A DNA stretch of 14,062 bases. It comes from Comamonadaceae bacterium (GTDB lineage Bacteria; Pseudomonadota; Gammaproteobacteria; Burkholderiales; Burkholderiaceae_C). The notes beneath the pieces are model-generated. The model was given only the letters and a program-made list of their open reading frames with translations. It had not been told where the DNA came from and did no database searches. Positions 1 to 6,874 of this stretch are shown here, piece by piece. Where the stretch lies: NCBI GenBank assembly GCA_947475495.1, contig CANJNX010000001.1:1-14062 (forward strand), read 5' to 3'. Position 1 is the stretch's first letter. Each line of letters opens with the position of its first letter. A program made the translations under genes and the position numbers.

Positions 1-175
1 CATCACTGAATGAAAGACGCGCATTCGACGCCGCTTCAAGCGACTGCGTAAGCCAGCGTGCCGGCGCAAAACACACCAGGGCAAGCGCACCCCCTGCGAC
101 CACGCCGGTCATCGCCCACATCCATGGAGTGCGGGTCGCGCGAGTCAGTGGCGAGGTATGCAAGGAAAAACTCAT
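1..175 (-). CDS. gspN: Type II secretion system protein GspN, N-terminal part (runs off left edge)
   Basis: The minus-strand frame from the ATG at 175 stays open for 58 codons to the window edge, so only the N-terminus is seen. It has a short polar start (MSFSLHTSPLTRATRTP), one hydrophobic segment at about residues 18-38, then PARWLTQSLEAASNARLSFSD. That layout, a single N-terminal membrane anchor followed by a Pro-Ala-x-Trp-Leu stretch and a beta-rich start, matches the GspN family, an inner-membrane T2SS component of uncertain role. Its ATG shares the ATGA overlap with the gspM stop (174-172), so it is the next gene of the gsp operon. Family assignment rests on position and the short N-terminus; the gene has no visible defect, but most of it lies outside the window. 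Confidence 0.82.
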   Translation of the reverse strand, partial: MSFSLHTSPLTRATRTPWMWAMTGVVAGGALALVCFAPARWLTQSLEAASNARLSFSD

Positions 176-615
176 GGGGTGGGCAGTTGCAATACGACGC
201 TTCCGCTCCAAGCGTTTGTGTTGCGCTGAATATGCACCTCAAGGGCGCTGGCGCGGGCTTGTTCGCGGACGTGGGACAACCAAAGGGCAAAGGCTTCAGG
301 CGCCACGTTTTTGAAGCTGACGGTAGCACGTTCGCCAGTGACGGCCGATCGTGCATCGGGCCCGAGTTGGGGCAAAGCTGCATTCAGCACCGCTTTGGCG
401 TCAACCGGTGCGGGCTTGGGCAGGGCTTGCAGTGCTTTGGCTTGCGCTTGCATACGCAACAACTGCTCCCATTGCGCTTGGAGTTCAGGTGTTTGGGTGC
501 GTGCACTTTCCAGAATTTGTAGGGCAGGGCGAATCGCCAGCAAAACCAACAAGGCAAGGCCAGCAATAAAAGCAAGACTCTTTGCTGTGGGGCTTTGAAA
601 GTGGGAGCGAATCAT
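172..615 (-). CDS. gspM: Type II secretion system assembly-platform protein GspM
   Basis: A 147-residue bitopic inner-membrane protein. GspM binds GspL in the T2SS assembly platform, which links the cytoplasmic ATPase to the growing pseudopilus. A short cytoplasmic N-terminus (MIRSHFQSPTAKS) precedes one transmembrane segment at about residues 13-29. A charged helical stretch follows at about 35-65, and a small C-terminal ferredoxin-like periplasmic domain ends in WSGSVVLQLPTP. I chose the ATG at 615 because it overlaps the gspL stop in an ATGA, as at neighbouring junctions; the frame is open further upstream to 708, but that part lies inside gspL and has no family character. Size and topology are normal for GspM. 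The family has weak sequence conservation, so position between gspL and gspN carries much of the call. Confidence 0.9.
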   Translation of the reverse strand: MIRSHFQSPTAKSLAFIAGLALLVLLAIRPALQILESARTQTPELQAQWEQLLRMQAQAKALQALPKPAPVDAKAVLNAALPQLGPDARSAVTGERATVSFKNVAPEAFALWLSHVREQARASALEVHIQRNTNAWSGSVVLQLPTP

Positions 616-1841
616 GGCGCGGTCCCTTGGGCTTGCATGACCACGATATCGCCAGACTGGCGAACCCCATAGCCTTGGGCTTGAAGTGCGGACTGGGCGC
701 GGTCCCACGTCTCGGGGCTCAGGGAAAGACCGGTGACTTGCAATTTCCCGTTGGAAAAATCAATGGTGCCAGGTGTGGGTAAGGGTTGCCCCGCTACCGC
801 CACACTGGCCATAAGCAGACCCAGCAGGTTTTCAAATGTGTGTTGACTGGCTTGGCCTTTGGCGCTTTGCAGCGCGCTGATTTCGCGCTGCATCTGAACG
901 GGCGCATCCACCACCACGGTCACATTGGGAAAGGTCTGCGTTAGCACCGCAGCCATGGCCTGGCGCTGGGTCTGCAAGGCGTTGCGTTCTTGAAAAGCGC
1001 GCACATTCAAGCCCACCACATTTACCGCCAGCAACAGCCCTAAGCTCCACCGGGCAGGCCGCCAGCGCGCACCCGTGGCAAACACGGAGAGCGCGTTGCG
1101 CATGTGTTTAAGAATGCGCGTTGGCTTGGATACGGACATCCCGAGCTGCCCGAGGTTCCAGGCCGTCTGGCCGGAATCGATTGCGCGCTGGCCCGGGCTT
1201 TGTAGAGCGACCGGTCGGCCAAAGAGTTTTTCAGTGTAGGCCGCAACCGCCGGCTCCGCCCCCAGGGGCGCGTCCTTGGGCCACGCAAGCAAAGCCACAC
1301 TGGCAGCAGTGAGCGGCCAGCAGGTGACGCCTTGGTTGCTGGCGTGTATCAACCAGCCTTCTTCGGCAGAGCCTACGGCACACAGCGATGCACCTTGTTC
1401 AGTGGGTGTGATCTCAGGAACGATACGGTCTACCGATTGGCCCGCCACTTCCAATGCATTAATGGCTTGGTTCAACCAGGCCTTATTGCAAACAGCCACC
1501 CAAACAGGCACGCCCGCGCGGGCATGGGGGGCAAGTGCAAAGTGCAAATGGGCGGGTTCATCTAACAATTGGTCTTCCAAAAGCCCTTCCAACACGGCTC
1601 TTTGGCGACCCCCGAGTGCGCCCATGGGCAAGGTCAAGCGGTGCCAAGACAGTTGGGTAGCGGGGACGATCACCACGGTGTGGGTGACACCTCTTATGCG
1701 TTCACCTAATGTTTGCGTAAGCAATCCCACGGGGACGCTGGACTGAAGGCTGATGCCGGCCCCATCAGGCGACAGCACATACCCCAGCACCGAGCCCGCT
1801 TGCAAGGCTGCTACAGGAAGGCTTAGGAGGAGAGTAGCCAT
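612..1841 (-). CDS. gspL: Type II secretion system protein GspL
   Basis: A 409-residue inner-membrane protein. GspL joins the secretion ATPase GspE, through its cytoplasmic actin-like domain, to GspM and the pseudopilus base. Residues 1 to about 255 form the cytoplasmic part, opening with SLPV and YVLSPDG as in betaproteobacterial GspL. One transmembrane helix lies at about 265-281 (WSLGLLLAVNVVGLNV). A periplasmic coiled stretch follows (about 283-332), then a small ferredoxin-like domain (about 360-405). The start is 22 bases after the gspK stop; no strong Shine-Dalgarno sequence is visible there, so translation may depend on reinitiation from gspK. The stop overlaps the gspM start. Length is typical. 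The charged residues before the membrane helix (TRILKHMRNAL) fit a positive-inside orientation. Confidence 0.95.
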   Translation of the reverse strand: MATLLLSLPVAALQAGSVLGYVLSPDGAGISLQSSVPVGLLTQTLGERIRGVTHTVVIVPATQLSWHRLTLPMGALGGRQRAVLEGLLEDQLLDEPAHLHFALAPHARAGVPVWVAVCNKAWLNQAINALEVAGQSVDRIVPEITPTEQGASLCAVGSAEEGWLIHASNQGVTCWPLTAASVALLAWPKDAPLGAEPAVAAYTEKLFGRPVALQSPGQRAIDSGQTAWNLGQLGMSVSKPTRILKHMRNALSVFATGARWRPARWSLGLLLAVNVVGLNVRAFQERNALQTQRQAMAAVLTQTFPNVTVVVDAPVQMQREISALQSAKGQASQHTFENLLGLLMASVAVAGQPLPTPGTIDFSNGKLQVTGLSLSPETWDRAQSALQAQGYGVRQSGDIVVMQAQGTAP

Positions 1842-1863
1842 GGCTTACAGACTGCGTGAAATG

Positions 1864-2823
1864 TCATACACCATTGTAGGTTGGGGGCCTTGGTTTTCCT
1901 GCTGCTGCCCCAATGGTCCGCTTGCGCCAGAGGGTTTTGATTTGAAGCCCATCGCGCTGGACCACGGAGGTCTCGTGGACGGTGTGCTTGTCGATTTGCA
2001 AGGTTCCGCGCAGTTCAAAAAAGCGCGATTGCGTGGACACGGCCTGGGTTTCTAGTGCGCGCAGGCCGGGTGGCGCGACAGCCCGCACTGCCTCCAGGTT
2101 GTCCCAGGGGTTTAAGTTGCGGGCTTGGACTAATTGCTGTGCTGCTGCGGGGTGAATACCCAAGCAGGCGACCAAAACCAAAGGCGATGCGGTATTGAGG
2201 TTCACGGGTGTGCGTTCAGGCAAGAGGGTCACGAAAGGACGCAAGCGTTCGATGCTGTCTGCATCCACACCCAACCATGCCAGTTGGTCTAGGTCTTGGG
2301 GCCGCAACGGTGCTTGGGGTTTGTCGCTCACAGACAGGAGCAACTGGGCAAGCATGGTTTCAAGCAGACGCGGGTCAAGGCCCAGTTGGTCAAAGAGCCG
2401 CGCAAACATTTGCACGGTTGCGCCATGGACTTTGCCGTCTTGAACCAGGTTGGTGATATTCAGGCGCGACTGCAAGTCCACCATGTGGCCGGATAAAAAA
2501 GCATTCTGGCTGGCATCGCCATCCAAGCTGCTGCTGCGATCGGTCGCCAAAAAAGTAGACAAGCGCGCTTGCTCCAAGGCCAAGGCCCAGGGCTCGGCCA
2601 GGTGGTCTGCGCCGCCTTTGCGGGCGTCTTCTTTTAAGATCAAACGTGCCCAATCGAGTGCCCCCATCAATACCCAAGTGGCTTGGGCGCGGGTGCGCTC
2701 GGCTGACTCCACTTCTACCGCGCGCCACTGCTGCCACAGCGCCACGGATGCCATGGTGGCGACCAAGACCACCGTGAGCATGGCCATCACAATCGCAGCG
2801 CCGTGTTGTGCGTAGCGTTTCAT
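1864..2823 (-). CDS. gspK: Type II secretion system minor pseudopilin GspK
   Basis: A 319-residue large minor pseudopilin that caps the tip of the T2SS pseudopilus with GspI and GspJ. The prepilin-type leader MKRYAQHG ends at Gly8, followed by the hydrophobic helix AAIVMAMLTVVLVATMASVALW. The mature protein lacks the Glu at position 5 found in the other pseudopilins (residues here are A-A-I-V-M), which is normal for GspK. The helix-hairpin-helix/SAM-like region shows the family hallmark TPVNLNTAS at 205-213. The ATG at 2823 overlaps the gspJ stop (ATGA). Prepilin peptidase GspO, expected to process this leader, is not in the window. Length is typical and no damage is seen. Confidence 0.96.
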   Translation of the reverse strand: MKRYAQHGAAIVMAMLTVVLVATMASVALWQQWRAVEVESAERTRAQATWVLMGALDWARLILKEDARKGGADHLAEPWALALEQARLSTFLATDRSSSLDGDASQNAFLSGHMVDLQSRLNITNLVQDGKVHGATVQMFARLFDQLGLDPRLLETMLAQLLLSVSDKPQAPLRPQDLDQLAWLGVDADSIERLRPFVTLLPERTPVNLNTASPLVLVACLGIHPAAAQQLVQARNLNPWDNLEAVRAVAPPGLRALETQAVSTQSRFFELRGTLQIDKHTVHETSVVQRDGLQIKTLWRKRTIGAAAGKPRPPTYNGV

Positions 2824-3470
2824 GGCGGGGTGCTGCCTTCGGTGCGCGCCCAGTCGCGGGTAAGCACGCCGCTGATGGCTTGGCCCGCTGGCAAAGTCAG
2901 AACCAAGCGCACGCCTTCAGGCAAGGCGTTGGCGTCTGCGGCAGAAGCGGAAGACTGGGGGTTCGTCCAGGCGTTATTGCGGTAATAAAAAATCTGCCAT
3001 TGGCTCAAAGGGCTGATGCGCACTTCGCGCAAACGGTCCTCGTTGCTGGGGTTTTGGCCCCAGCGGGCGGCTTGGGTCCAGGCCGCATCGAGCTCAGCGC
3101 GGGAACGCAAAGGGAGCGACTGCCAGCGCAGCCATTGGGTGCTGCCATCCACCTGCCTTTGCGACCACCCCACCACGCGCAAGCCGTCTCCGGGAGACGC
3201 ACTGCCCCTGCGTAAAACGCGCAGCACCCGGCCGTCCCAGGCCAAGCTGGGGGTATTGGCTTGAAGCGCGATGGCGTCTAAATCCGCGGCCCATTGCCCC
3301 AAGCCCGCTTGCAAAGCCAAGGTGTCGTCGGTGTGTTGGGTTAATCGGATTTGCGCGCCTTGCATGCCGCTGATACCGCGCCATGCCATCACCCCCATGA
3401 GGGCCATCAAAGCAATCGCCACCAGCATTTCCACCAGGGTAAAACCGAGACTAGGTCGTACTTTTTTCAT
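2820..3470 (-). CDS. gspJ: Type II secretion system minor pseudopilin GspJ
   Basis: A 216-residue minor pseudopilin that forms the pseudopilus tip complex with GspI and GspK. The class III leader MKKVRPSLG is cut after Gly9 before the N-methylated Phe of FTLVEMLVAIALM; Glu5 of the mature form is present and is needed for assembly. The beta-rich globular domain contains the family-typical DGLRVVGW and YRN segments (around 125 and 175). The start is 3 bases after the gspI stop, and the stop overlaps the gspK start, so expression should be coupled. It is normal in length and intact. Confidence 0.96.
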   Translation of the reverse strand: MKKVRPSLGFTLVEMLVAIALMALMGVMAWRGISGMQGAQIRLTQHTDDTLALQAGLGQWAADLDAIALQANTPSLAWDGRVLRVLRRGSASPGDGLRVVGWSQRQVDGSTQWLRWQSLPLRSRAELDAAWTQAARWGQNPSNEDRLREVRISPLSQWQIFYYRNNAWTNPQSSASAADANALPEGVRLVLTLPAGQAISGVLTRDWARTEGSTPP

Positions 3471-3473
3471 ACC

Positions 3474-3848
3474 CTAGTTGCGACCCAAGAGGGTACTTAA
3501 GCGCATCACAGGCTCTTGGGTCTGCCCCACTGCGATAGACACTTGCACATCCACCCGCACAAAATTGGGGTTGGGCGTGGTTTGCACCGTTTGGGTGACT
3601 TCCAGTGTTTCACCGCCTTGTGTACAGGGCTGTTTGGTTTCTCCAATGCCTGGTATTTGGCGAAGCAAGCGCAAGGAGACCAAGGCATTCTCAGCGCACA
3701 GCTGGCCCAAAATCTGTGCGCTTTGGCGTTGTGCGTGGAGGGTGAGTGCGCCAGTGGCTTTGAAGCCGGCGATCAAGGCCACCCCCACGATGCTCAGGGC
3801 CACCAAGACTTCAATCAGGGTAAAGCCCCCTTGCTTGCGAAGTCTCAT
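3474..3848 (-). CDS. gspI: Type II secretion system minor pseudopilin GspI
   Basis: A 124-residue minor pseudopilin. GspI is the nucleating component of the tip complex and recruits GspJ and GspK. A short leader, MRLRKQGG, is followed by FTLIEVLVALSIVGVAL, with cleavage after Gly8 and the conserved mature Glu5. The small globular domain has two cysteines (around residues 46 and 69; ENALVSLRLL near 48-57), which may form a disulphide in the periplasm; that is inference. The ATG at 3848 overlaps the gspH stop in an ATGA, and the stop (TAG) lies 3 bases before gspJ. The size is usual for GspI. Confidence 0.96.
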   Translation of the reverse strand: MRLRKQGGFTLIEVLVALSIVGVALIAGFKATGALTLHAQRQSAQILGQLCAENALVSLRLLRQIPGIGETKQPCTQGGETLEVTQTVQTTPNPNFVRVDVQVSIAVGQTQEPVMRLSTLLGRN

Positions 3849-4315
3849 CGCCGCACCACCGCAAAAGGGCGAAGGCCGTCGGTGGACAACTCAACGCGCG
3901 TCGTGGCTTGCTGGCGCGATTGCAAGACAATCGTCTGCGCGTCAATCACGGGCTCGGGACCCAATACGATAGCGGGGCTCAGGCTCAGGGTGTCAGGAGA
4001 AAGCCAGATTTGCGGATCTTGCGCAGGCTGAAGCCCATCGATCAAAAAGCCTGTGGCGTTGGGGCGCCACCATACGGGTGTGCCCTGCATGCGCGACTGA
4101 GCGCGGGCAGATGCAAGCATGGCACCCAGGCGTTGCGCATCGCGCTCCACATCGGTGGCCGCGTTGTCGCGCAAGGTCAACACCACACCCGCGCTGGCGA
4201 TGGCCACGATGGCCATTACAACCAAAAGTTCAATCAGCGTAAAGCCAGATGGTTTTTGGGTGGGGCAAGGGCCCCCGCCAAAATACTTAGGGCTGCCAGC
4301 TTCCAATGTCTGCAT
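3845..4315 (-). CDS. gspH: Type II secretion system minor pseudopilin GspH
   Basis: A 156-residue minor pseudopilin thought to join the GspG shaft to the I-J-K tip. The prepilin signal is PSG/FTLIELLVVMAIVAIASAG, with cleavage after Gly24 and Glu5 of the mature form present. The start is a choice: the ATG at 4315 has a good ribosome site (GAGGG, five bases upstream) and lies inside the end of gspG, giving a 29-base overlap and a 24-residue leader. The frame is open further up to 4348 without a better site. A TTG at 4306 would shorten the leader by only three residues. The C-terminal part (ARAQSRMQGTPVWW, about residues 70-83) is typical of GspH beta-sheet domains. The stop overlaps gspI. Function is secure; the exact start is less so. 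Confidence 0.92.
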   Translation of the reverse strand: MQTLEAGSPKYFGGGPCPTQKPSGFTLIELLVVMAIVAIASAGVVLTLRDNAATDVERDAQRLGAMLASARAQSRMQGTPVWWRPNATGFLIDGLQPAQDPQIWLSPDTLSLSPAIVLGPEPVIDAQTIVLQSRQQATTRVELSTDGLRPFAVVRR

Positions 4316-4730
4316 TTTTACCCTCGCCACCAGCTTGCCCGTCGGCACCCAGCGACATCACGTCCACCTCACCGTGGATGCCAGGGTTGAAGTACACATA
4401 AGGTTTGCCCCAGGGGTCATTGGGCAATTGGTCCACGTTTTTCCGCCAGTTCACAGGGACAGGTTCTGCAGTGGGTTTGCTGACCAAAGCCGCCAAGCCT
4501 TGCTCGTTGCTGGGATAGCGCCCGTTGTCTAAACGGTAGAGTTTGAGGGCTTGGAGCACGTTGCGCACATCGGTTTTTGCCGCCATGGTTTTGGCGTCGT
4601 CCGCTCTGTCCAACACATTGGGAACAATCAAGGCCGCTAGCACGCCAATGATGAGCAGAACCACCATCAGCTCGATCAGGGTAAAACCGTTTTGTGTGCG
4701 CCGGCGAAGTGAGATAGGGGTGTTTCCCAT
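4287..4730 (-). CDS. gspG: Type II secretion system major pseudopilin GspG
   Basis: A 147-residue major pseudopilin that polymerises into the periplasmic shaft pushing substrates through the secretin. The leader MGNTPISLRRRTQNG ends at Gly15, followed by FTLIELMVVLLIIGVLAALIVP with mature Glu5. The C-terminal region carries the GspG hallmarks NDPWGKPYVY (104-113) and LGADGQAGGEGKNADIGSW (127-145), whose acidic residues form the calcium site needed for stability. No other ATG, GTG or TTG lies between the ATG at 4730 and the cleavage site, so the start is firm, although no clear Shine-Dalgarno sequence precedes it. It is first in the minus-strand gsp operon, as suits the most abundant product, and its end overlaps gspH. 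Confidence 0.98.
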   Translation of the reverse strand: MGNTPISLRRRTQNGFTLIELMVVLLIIGVLAALIVPNVLDRADDAKTMAAKTDVRNVLQALKLYRLDNGRYPSNEQGLAALVSKPTAEPVPVNWRKNVDQLPNDPWGKPYVYFNPGIHGEVDVMSLGADGQAGGEGKNADIGSWQP

Positions 4731-4803
4731 GGGTGGTCACGTGCAATTGTTAAGAGTCGGATTGTGCCTAAAAAATATCCCCCGATTCATTGATAATCCT
4801 CGC
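4731..4803. promoter_or_regulatory. Divergent gspG / gspC promoter region
   Basis: This 73-base gap separates two divergent T2SS genes and must hold the start signals of the operon and of gspC. On the plus strand, GATAAT at 4792-4797 matches five of six bases of a sigma-70 -10 box and ends six bases before the gspC ATG. No good -35 box lies 16-18 bases upstream. On the minus strand I could not assign a convincing -10/-35 pair for gspG. The region is richer in A and T than its surroundings around 4769-4778. Exact promoters are inferred, not shown. Confidence 0.4.
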
Positions 4804-5271
4804 ATGCAAGAAACCACATACCGATTTGGCTGGCTGCACCTGGTCACCTTCTTTAGCGCAGCAGCAAGCGCGGCGAGCGCGGTATTTTGGTTATTGGGAG
4901 GCGCGACAGGGGGCGCTTTGATCGCAAACCCTGCTGATTTCCAGGCCACACCCGTGGGTGTGTCTCATCCGAAGGCGTGGCCCTTGGCACAAAGTTTGGG
5001 GGCTTCCATTAGTGCACCTTCAACCGAGCCCGACCCCAAGCAAGCATCACGCTTGCGCTTGCTGGGCGTGGTGGCAGGCGACTCGGATGCCAAGCCAGGG
5101 TTTGCTTTGCTATCAGTGGATGGCGGTGCACCCCAAACCTATGCGGTGGGCGCAAAGATCACAGACAGCTGGGTGCTGCAATCGGTCCAACGGCGCAGTG
5201 CCACCCTTGGGGCCGATATCAAAGGCGCTGCGTTGATCCGGCTTGAATTGCCAAAAACGGACGTGCCCTAA
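4804..5271 (+). CDS. gspC: Type II secretion system protein GspC (short form, no PDZ domain)
   Basis: A 155-residue inner-membrane clamp protein; in T2SS, GspC connects the inner-membrane platform to the secretin GspD. A short cytoplasmic N-terminus (MQETTYRFGWLH) precedes one transmembrane segment at about 12-38. A Pro/Ala-rich periplasmic linker runs to about 80. The homology-region domain at about 83-150 (SRLRLLGVVAG, then GFALLSVDGG, then GALIRLEL-like GAALIRLELP) is the part that contacts GspD. The C-terminal PDZ or coiled-coil domain of enterobacterial GspC is missing, as in other short betaproteobacterial versions. The frame is open well upstream to 4543, but that lies over gspG; the ATG at 4804 starts the homology. 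No Shine-Dalgarno sequence precedes it. It is divergent from gspG. Confidence 0.88.
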   Translation: MQETTYRFGWLHLVTFFSAAASAASAVFWLLGGATGGALIANPADFQATPVGVSHPKAWPLAQSLGASISAPSTEPDPKQASRLRLLGVVAGDSDAKPGFALLSVDGGAPQTYAVGAKITDSWVLQSVQRRSATLGADIKGAALIRLELPKTDVP

Positions 5272-5287
5272 GTCAAGACGTGTTGAC
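5272..5287. repeat. 16-base near-palindrome directly after gspC
   Basis: The sequence GTCAAGACGTGTTGAC reads the same on both strands except at its 6th and 11th positions. The outer arms GTCAA/TTGAC pair perfectly and the centre is ACGT. It begins on the base after the gspC stop and lies about 100 bases upstream of pntA. No T-run follows, so it does not look like an intrinsic terminator. It could be an operator for the pnt genes or chance; TTGACT at 5283-5288 also resembles a -35 box, but no good -10 follows at normal spacing. Confidence 0.35.
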
Positions 5288-5372
5288 TTCGCCCCCGCAG
5301 TCAGGGGTTATCACTAGCGGTGGGCTTGTCAAACTCATGTAAGCTTGGCGCAAGCACTTCATTCACTTGCCT

Positions 5373-5378
5373 AAGGAG
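5373..5378 (+). promoter_or_regulatory. Ribosome binding site deciding the pntA start
   Basis: AAGGAG lies six bases before the ATG at 5385. It settles the pntA start against an in-frame TTG at 5367, which lies upstream of this site and would add six residues (including KEQF) not expected in the family. Confidence 0.8.
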
Positions 5379-5384
5379 CAATTC

Positions 5385-6518
5385 ATGCACATTGGCGTTC
5401 CCGCCGAAACAACACAGGGCGAAACCCGCGTTGCCGTTACTCCTGAAACCGTTAAAAAATTGATCGCCCAAGGCCACACCGTAGCCATAGAGTCTGGCGC
5501 TGGCCTTGCTGCCAGCATCACTGATGAGGCATTTGCGCATGCGGGCGCACAGGTGGTGGACGCGGCCGCTGCGCTGGCATGTGCTTTGGTGCTCAAGGTG
5601 GCCGCCCCAACGCCTGAGCAGCTCACTCACATGAAAAGCGGCTCGGCTTTGGTGGGTATGCTCAACCCGTTTGACCTGCCCGGCTTGCAGCGCTTGGCTG
5701 CAGCGGGATTGACCAGTTTCGCACTGGAAGCGGCCCCGCGAACGACGCGCGCGCAAAGCATGGATGTGCTCTCTAGTCAGGCCAATATTGCAGGCTACAA
5801 AGCGGTGATGATTGCCGCCAACACCTACCAGCGGTTTTTCCCCATGCTGATGACGGCAGCCGGTACGGTCAAGGCCGCGCGGGTGGTGATTTTGGGTGTG
5901 GGTGTGGCAGGCTTGCAGGCCATCGCTACCGCCAAGCGTTTGGGTGCGGTGATTGAAGCCTCCGATGTCCGCCCCAGTGTGAAAGAACAGGTGGAATCTT
6001 TGGGTGGAAAATTCATTGACGTTCCGTACGAAACAGAGGAAGAAAAAGAGGCTGCTGTCGGCGTAGGCGGCTACGCCCGACCCATGCCCCAGAGCTGGCT
6101 GGACCGGCAAAAAGTGGAGGTGGCCAAGCGGGTCGCGCAGGCCGATGTGGTGATTTCTACGGCTTTGATCCCAGGGCGTGCCGCGCCGGTCTTGGTCACG
6201 CAAGCGATGGTGCAAAGCATGAAGCCCGGCTCGGTGGTCATTGATATTGCTGCTGGCAAAGCGGCCGATGGCATCAGCGGCAATTGTGTTCTCACTGAGG
6301 CTGGCAAAACGGTGGTGAAGCATGGTGTCACCTTGGTTGGCGAGACCAATTTACCCGCCCTGGTCGCGGCCGATGCGTCCTCGCTTTACGCCCGCAATGT
6401 GCTGGACTTTTTGAAGTTGGTGCTCACCAAAGAGGGTGCGTTCAAGGTGGACCTGGAAGACGATATCGTGGCTGCGTGTTTGATGACGCAGGGTGGCGAA
6501 GTCAAGCGCAAAACATAA
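5385..6518 (+). CDS. pntA: Proton-translocating NAD(P) transhydrogenase, alpha-1 subunit (NAD(H)-binding)
   Basis: A 377-residue soluble domain-I subunit. The holoenzyme passes hydride between NADH and NADP+ at the inner membrane, using proton entry to drive NADPH formation. This part binds NAD(H). It starts MHIGVPAETTQGETRVAVTP, typical of the alanine dehydrogenase/PNT family. RAQSMDVLSSQANIAGYKAV (122-141) is the conserved segment near the nucleotide. The Rossmann dinucleotide motif is GVGVAGLQA at 171-179, followed by the Asp of EASDVRP (191-197). The mobile-loop segment GGYARPM is at 228-234. The protein ends before any membrane segment, so this is the split three-subunit form known from Rhodospirillum rubrum, not the fused E. 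coli alpha chain. It is first of a likely operon with pntAb and pntB, 35 bases upstream of pntAb. Confidence 0.96.
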   Translation: MHIGVPAETTQGETRVAVTPETVKKLIAQGHTVAIESGAGLAASITDEAFAHAGAQVVDAAAALACALVLKVAAPTPEQLTHMKSGSALVGMLNPFDLPGLQRLAAAGLTSFALEAAPRTTRAQSMDVLSSQANIAGYKAVMIAANTYQRFFPMLMTAAGTVKAARVVILGVGVAGLQAIATAKRLGAVIEASDVRPSVKEQVESLGGKFIDVPYETEEEKEAAVGVGGYARPMPQSWLDRQKVEVAKRVAQADVVISTALIPGRAAPVLVTQAMVQSMKPGSVVIDIAAGKAADGISGNCVLTEAGKTVVKHGVTLVGETNLPALVAADASSLYARNVLDFLKLVLTKEGAFKVDLEDDIVAACLMTQGGEVKRKT

Positions 6519-6553
6519 ACCAACAACATCAAACCAACGCATTAGGAAAAACC

Positions 6554-6874
6554 ATGGAAGTTGTCTCTCCCACCATCTTGAACTTGATTATTTTTGTCTT
6601 GGCTATTTACGTGGGCTACCACGTGGTTTGGACCGTCACCCCCGCGCTGCATACGCCGCTGATGGCGGTGACCAATGCGATTTCAGCCATCGTCATCGTT
6701 GGCGCCATGTTGGCCGCTGCGCTGACTGAAACGCCCTTGGGCAAAACCATGGGGGTGTTGGCTGTGGCTTTGGCGGCGGTCAATGTCTTTGGTGGCTTTA
6801 TGGTCACCCGGCGCATGCTGGAGATGTTCAAAAAGAAAGAGAAAAAAGTGACTGCAAAGGAGGCAGCGCAATGA
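6554..6874 (+). CDS. pntAb: NAD(P) transhydrogenase, alpha-2 subunit (membrane)
   Basis: A 106-residue membrane subunit that supplies part of domain II, the proton channel of the transhydrogenase. It shows three hydrophobic segments (about 8-28, 42-57 and 65-84), with the family hallmark HTPLMAVTNAISAIVIVGA at 33-51 and a Lys-rich cytoplasmic tail (MFKKKEKKVTAKEAAQ). A weak purine-rich site (TAGGAAAA) precedes the ATG. The frame is open upstream to 6476 inside the pntA end, but family homology starts at the 6554 ATG (MEVVSPTILN). Its end overlaps the pntB start in an ATGA, ensuring matched amounts of the two membrane subunits. Also named pntA2. Confidence 0.95.
   Translation: MEVVSPTILNLIIFVLAIYVGYHVVWTVTPALHTPLMAVTNAISAIVIVGAMLAAALTETPLGKTMGVLAVALAAVNVFGGFMVTRRMLEMFKKKEKKVTAKEAAQ

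Noticed and set aside
2820-3470. Possibility that these pseudopilin genes belong to a type IV pilus rather than T2SS
   Set aside because: The G-H-I-J-K-L-M-N order, the GspG calcium-site motif and the GspK TPVNLNTAS motif are specific to type II secretion.
5301-6323. Long minus-strand open frame of 340 codons opposite pntA
   Set aside because: It is rich in His, Arg and Gln, as expected for an antisense shadow of a GC-biased gene; pntA is certain on the plus strand.
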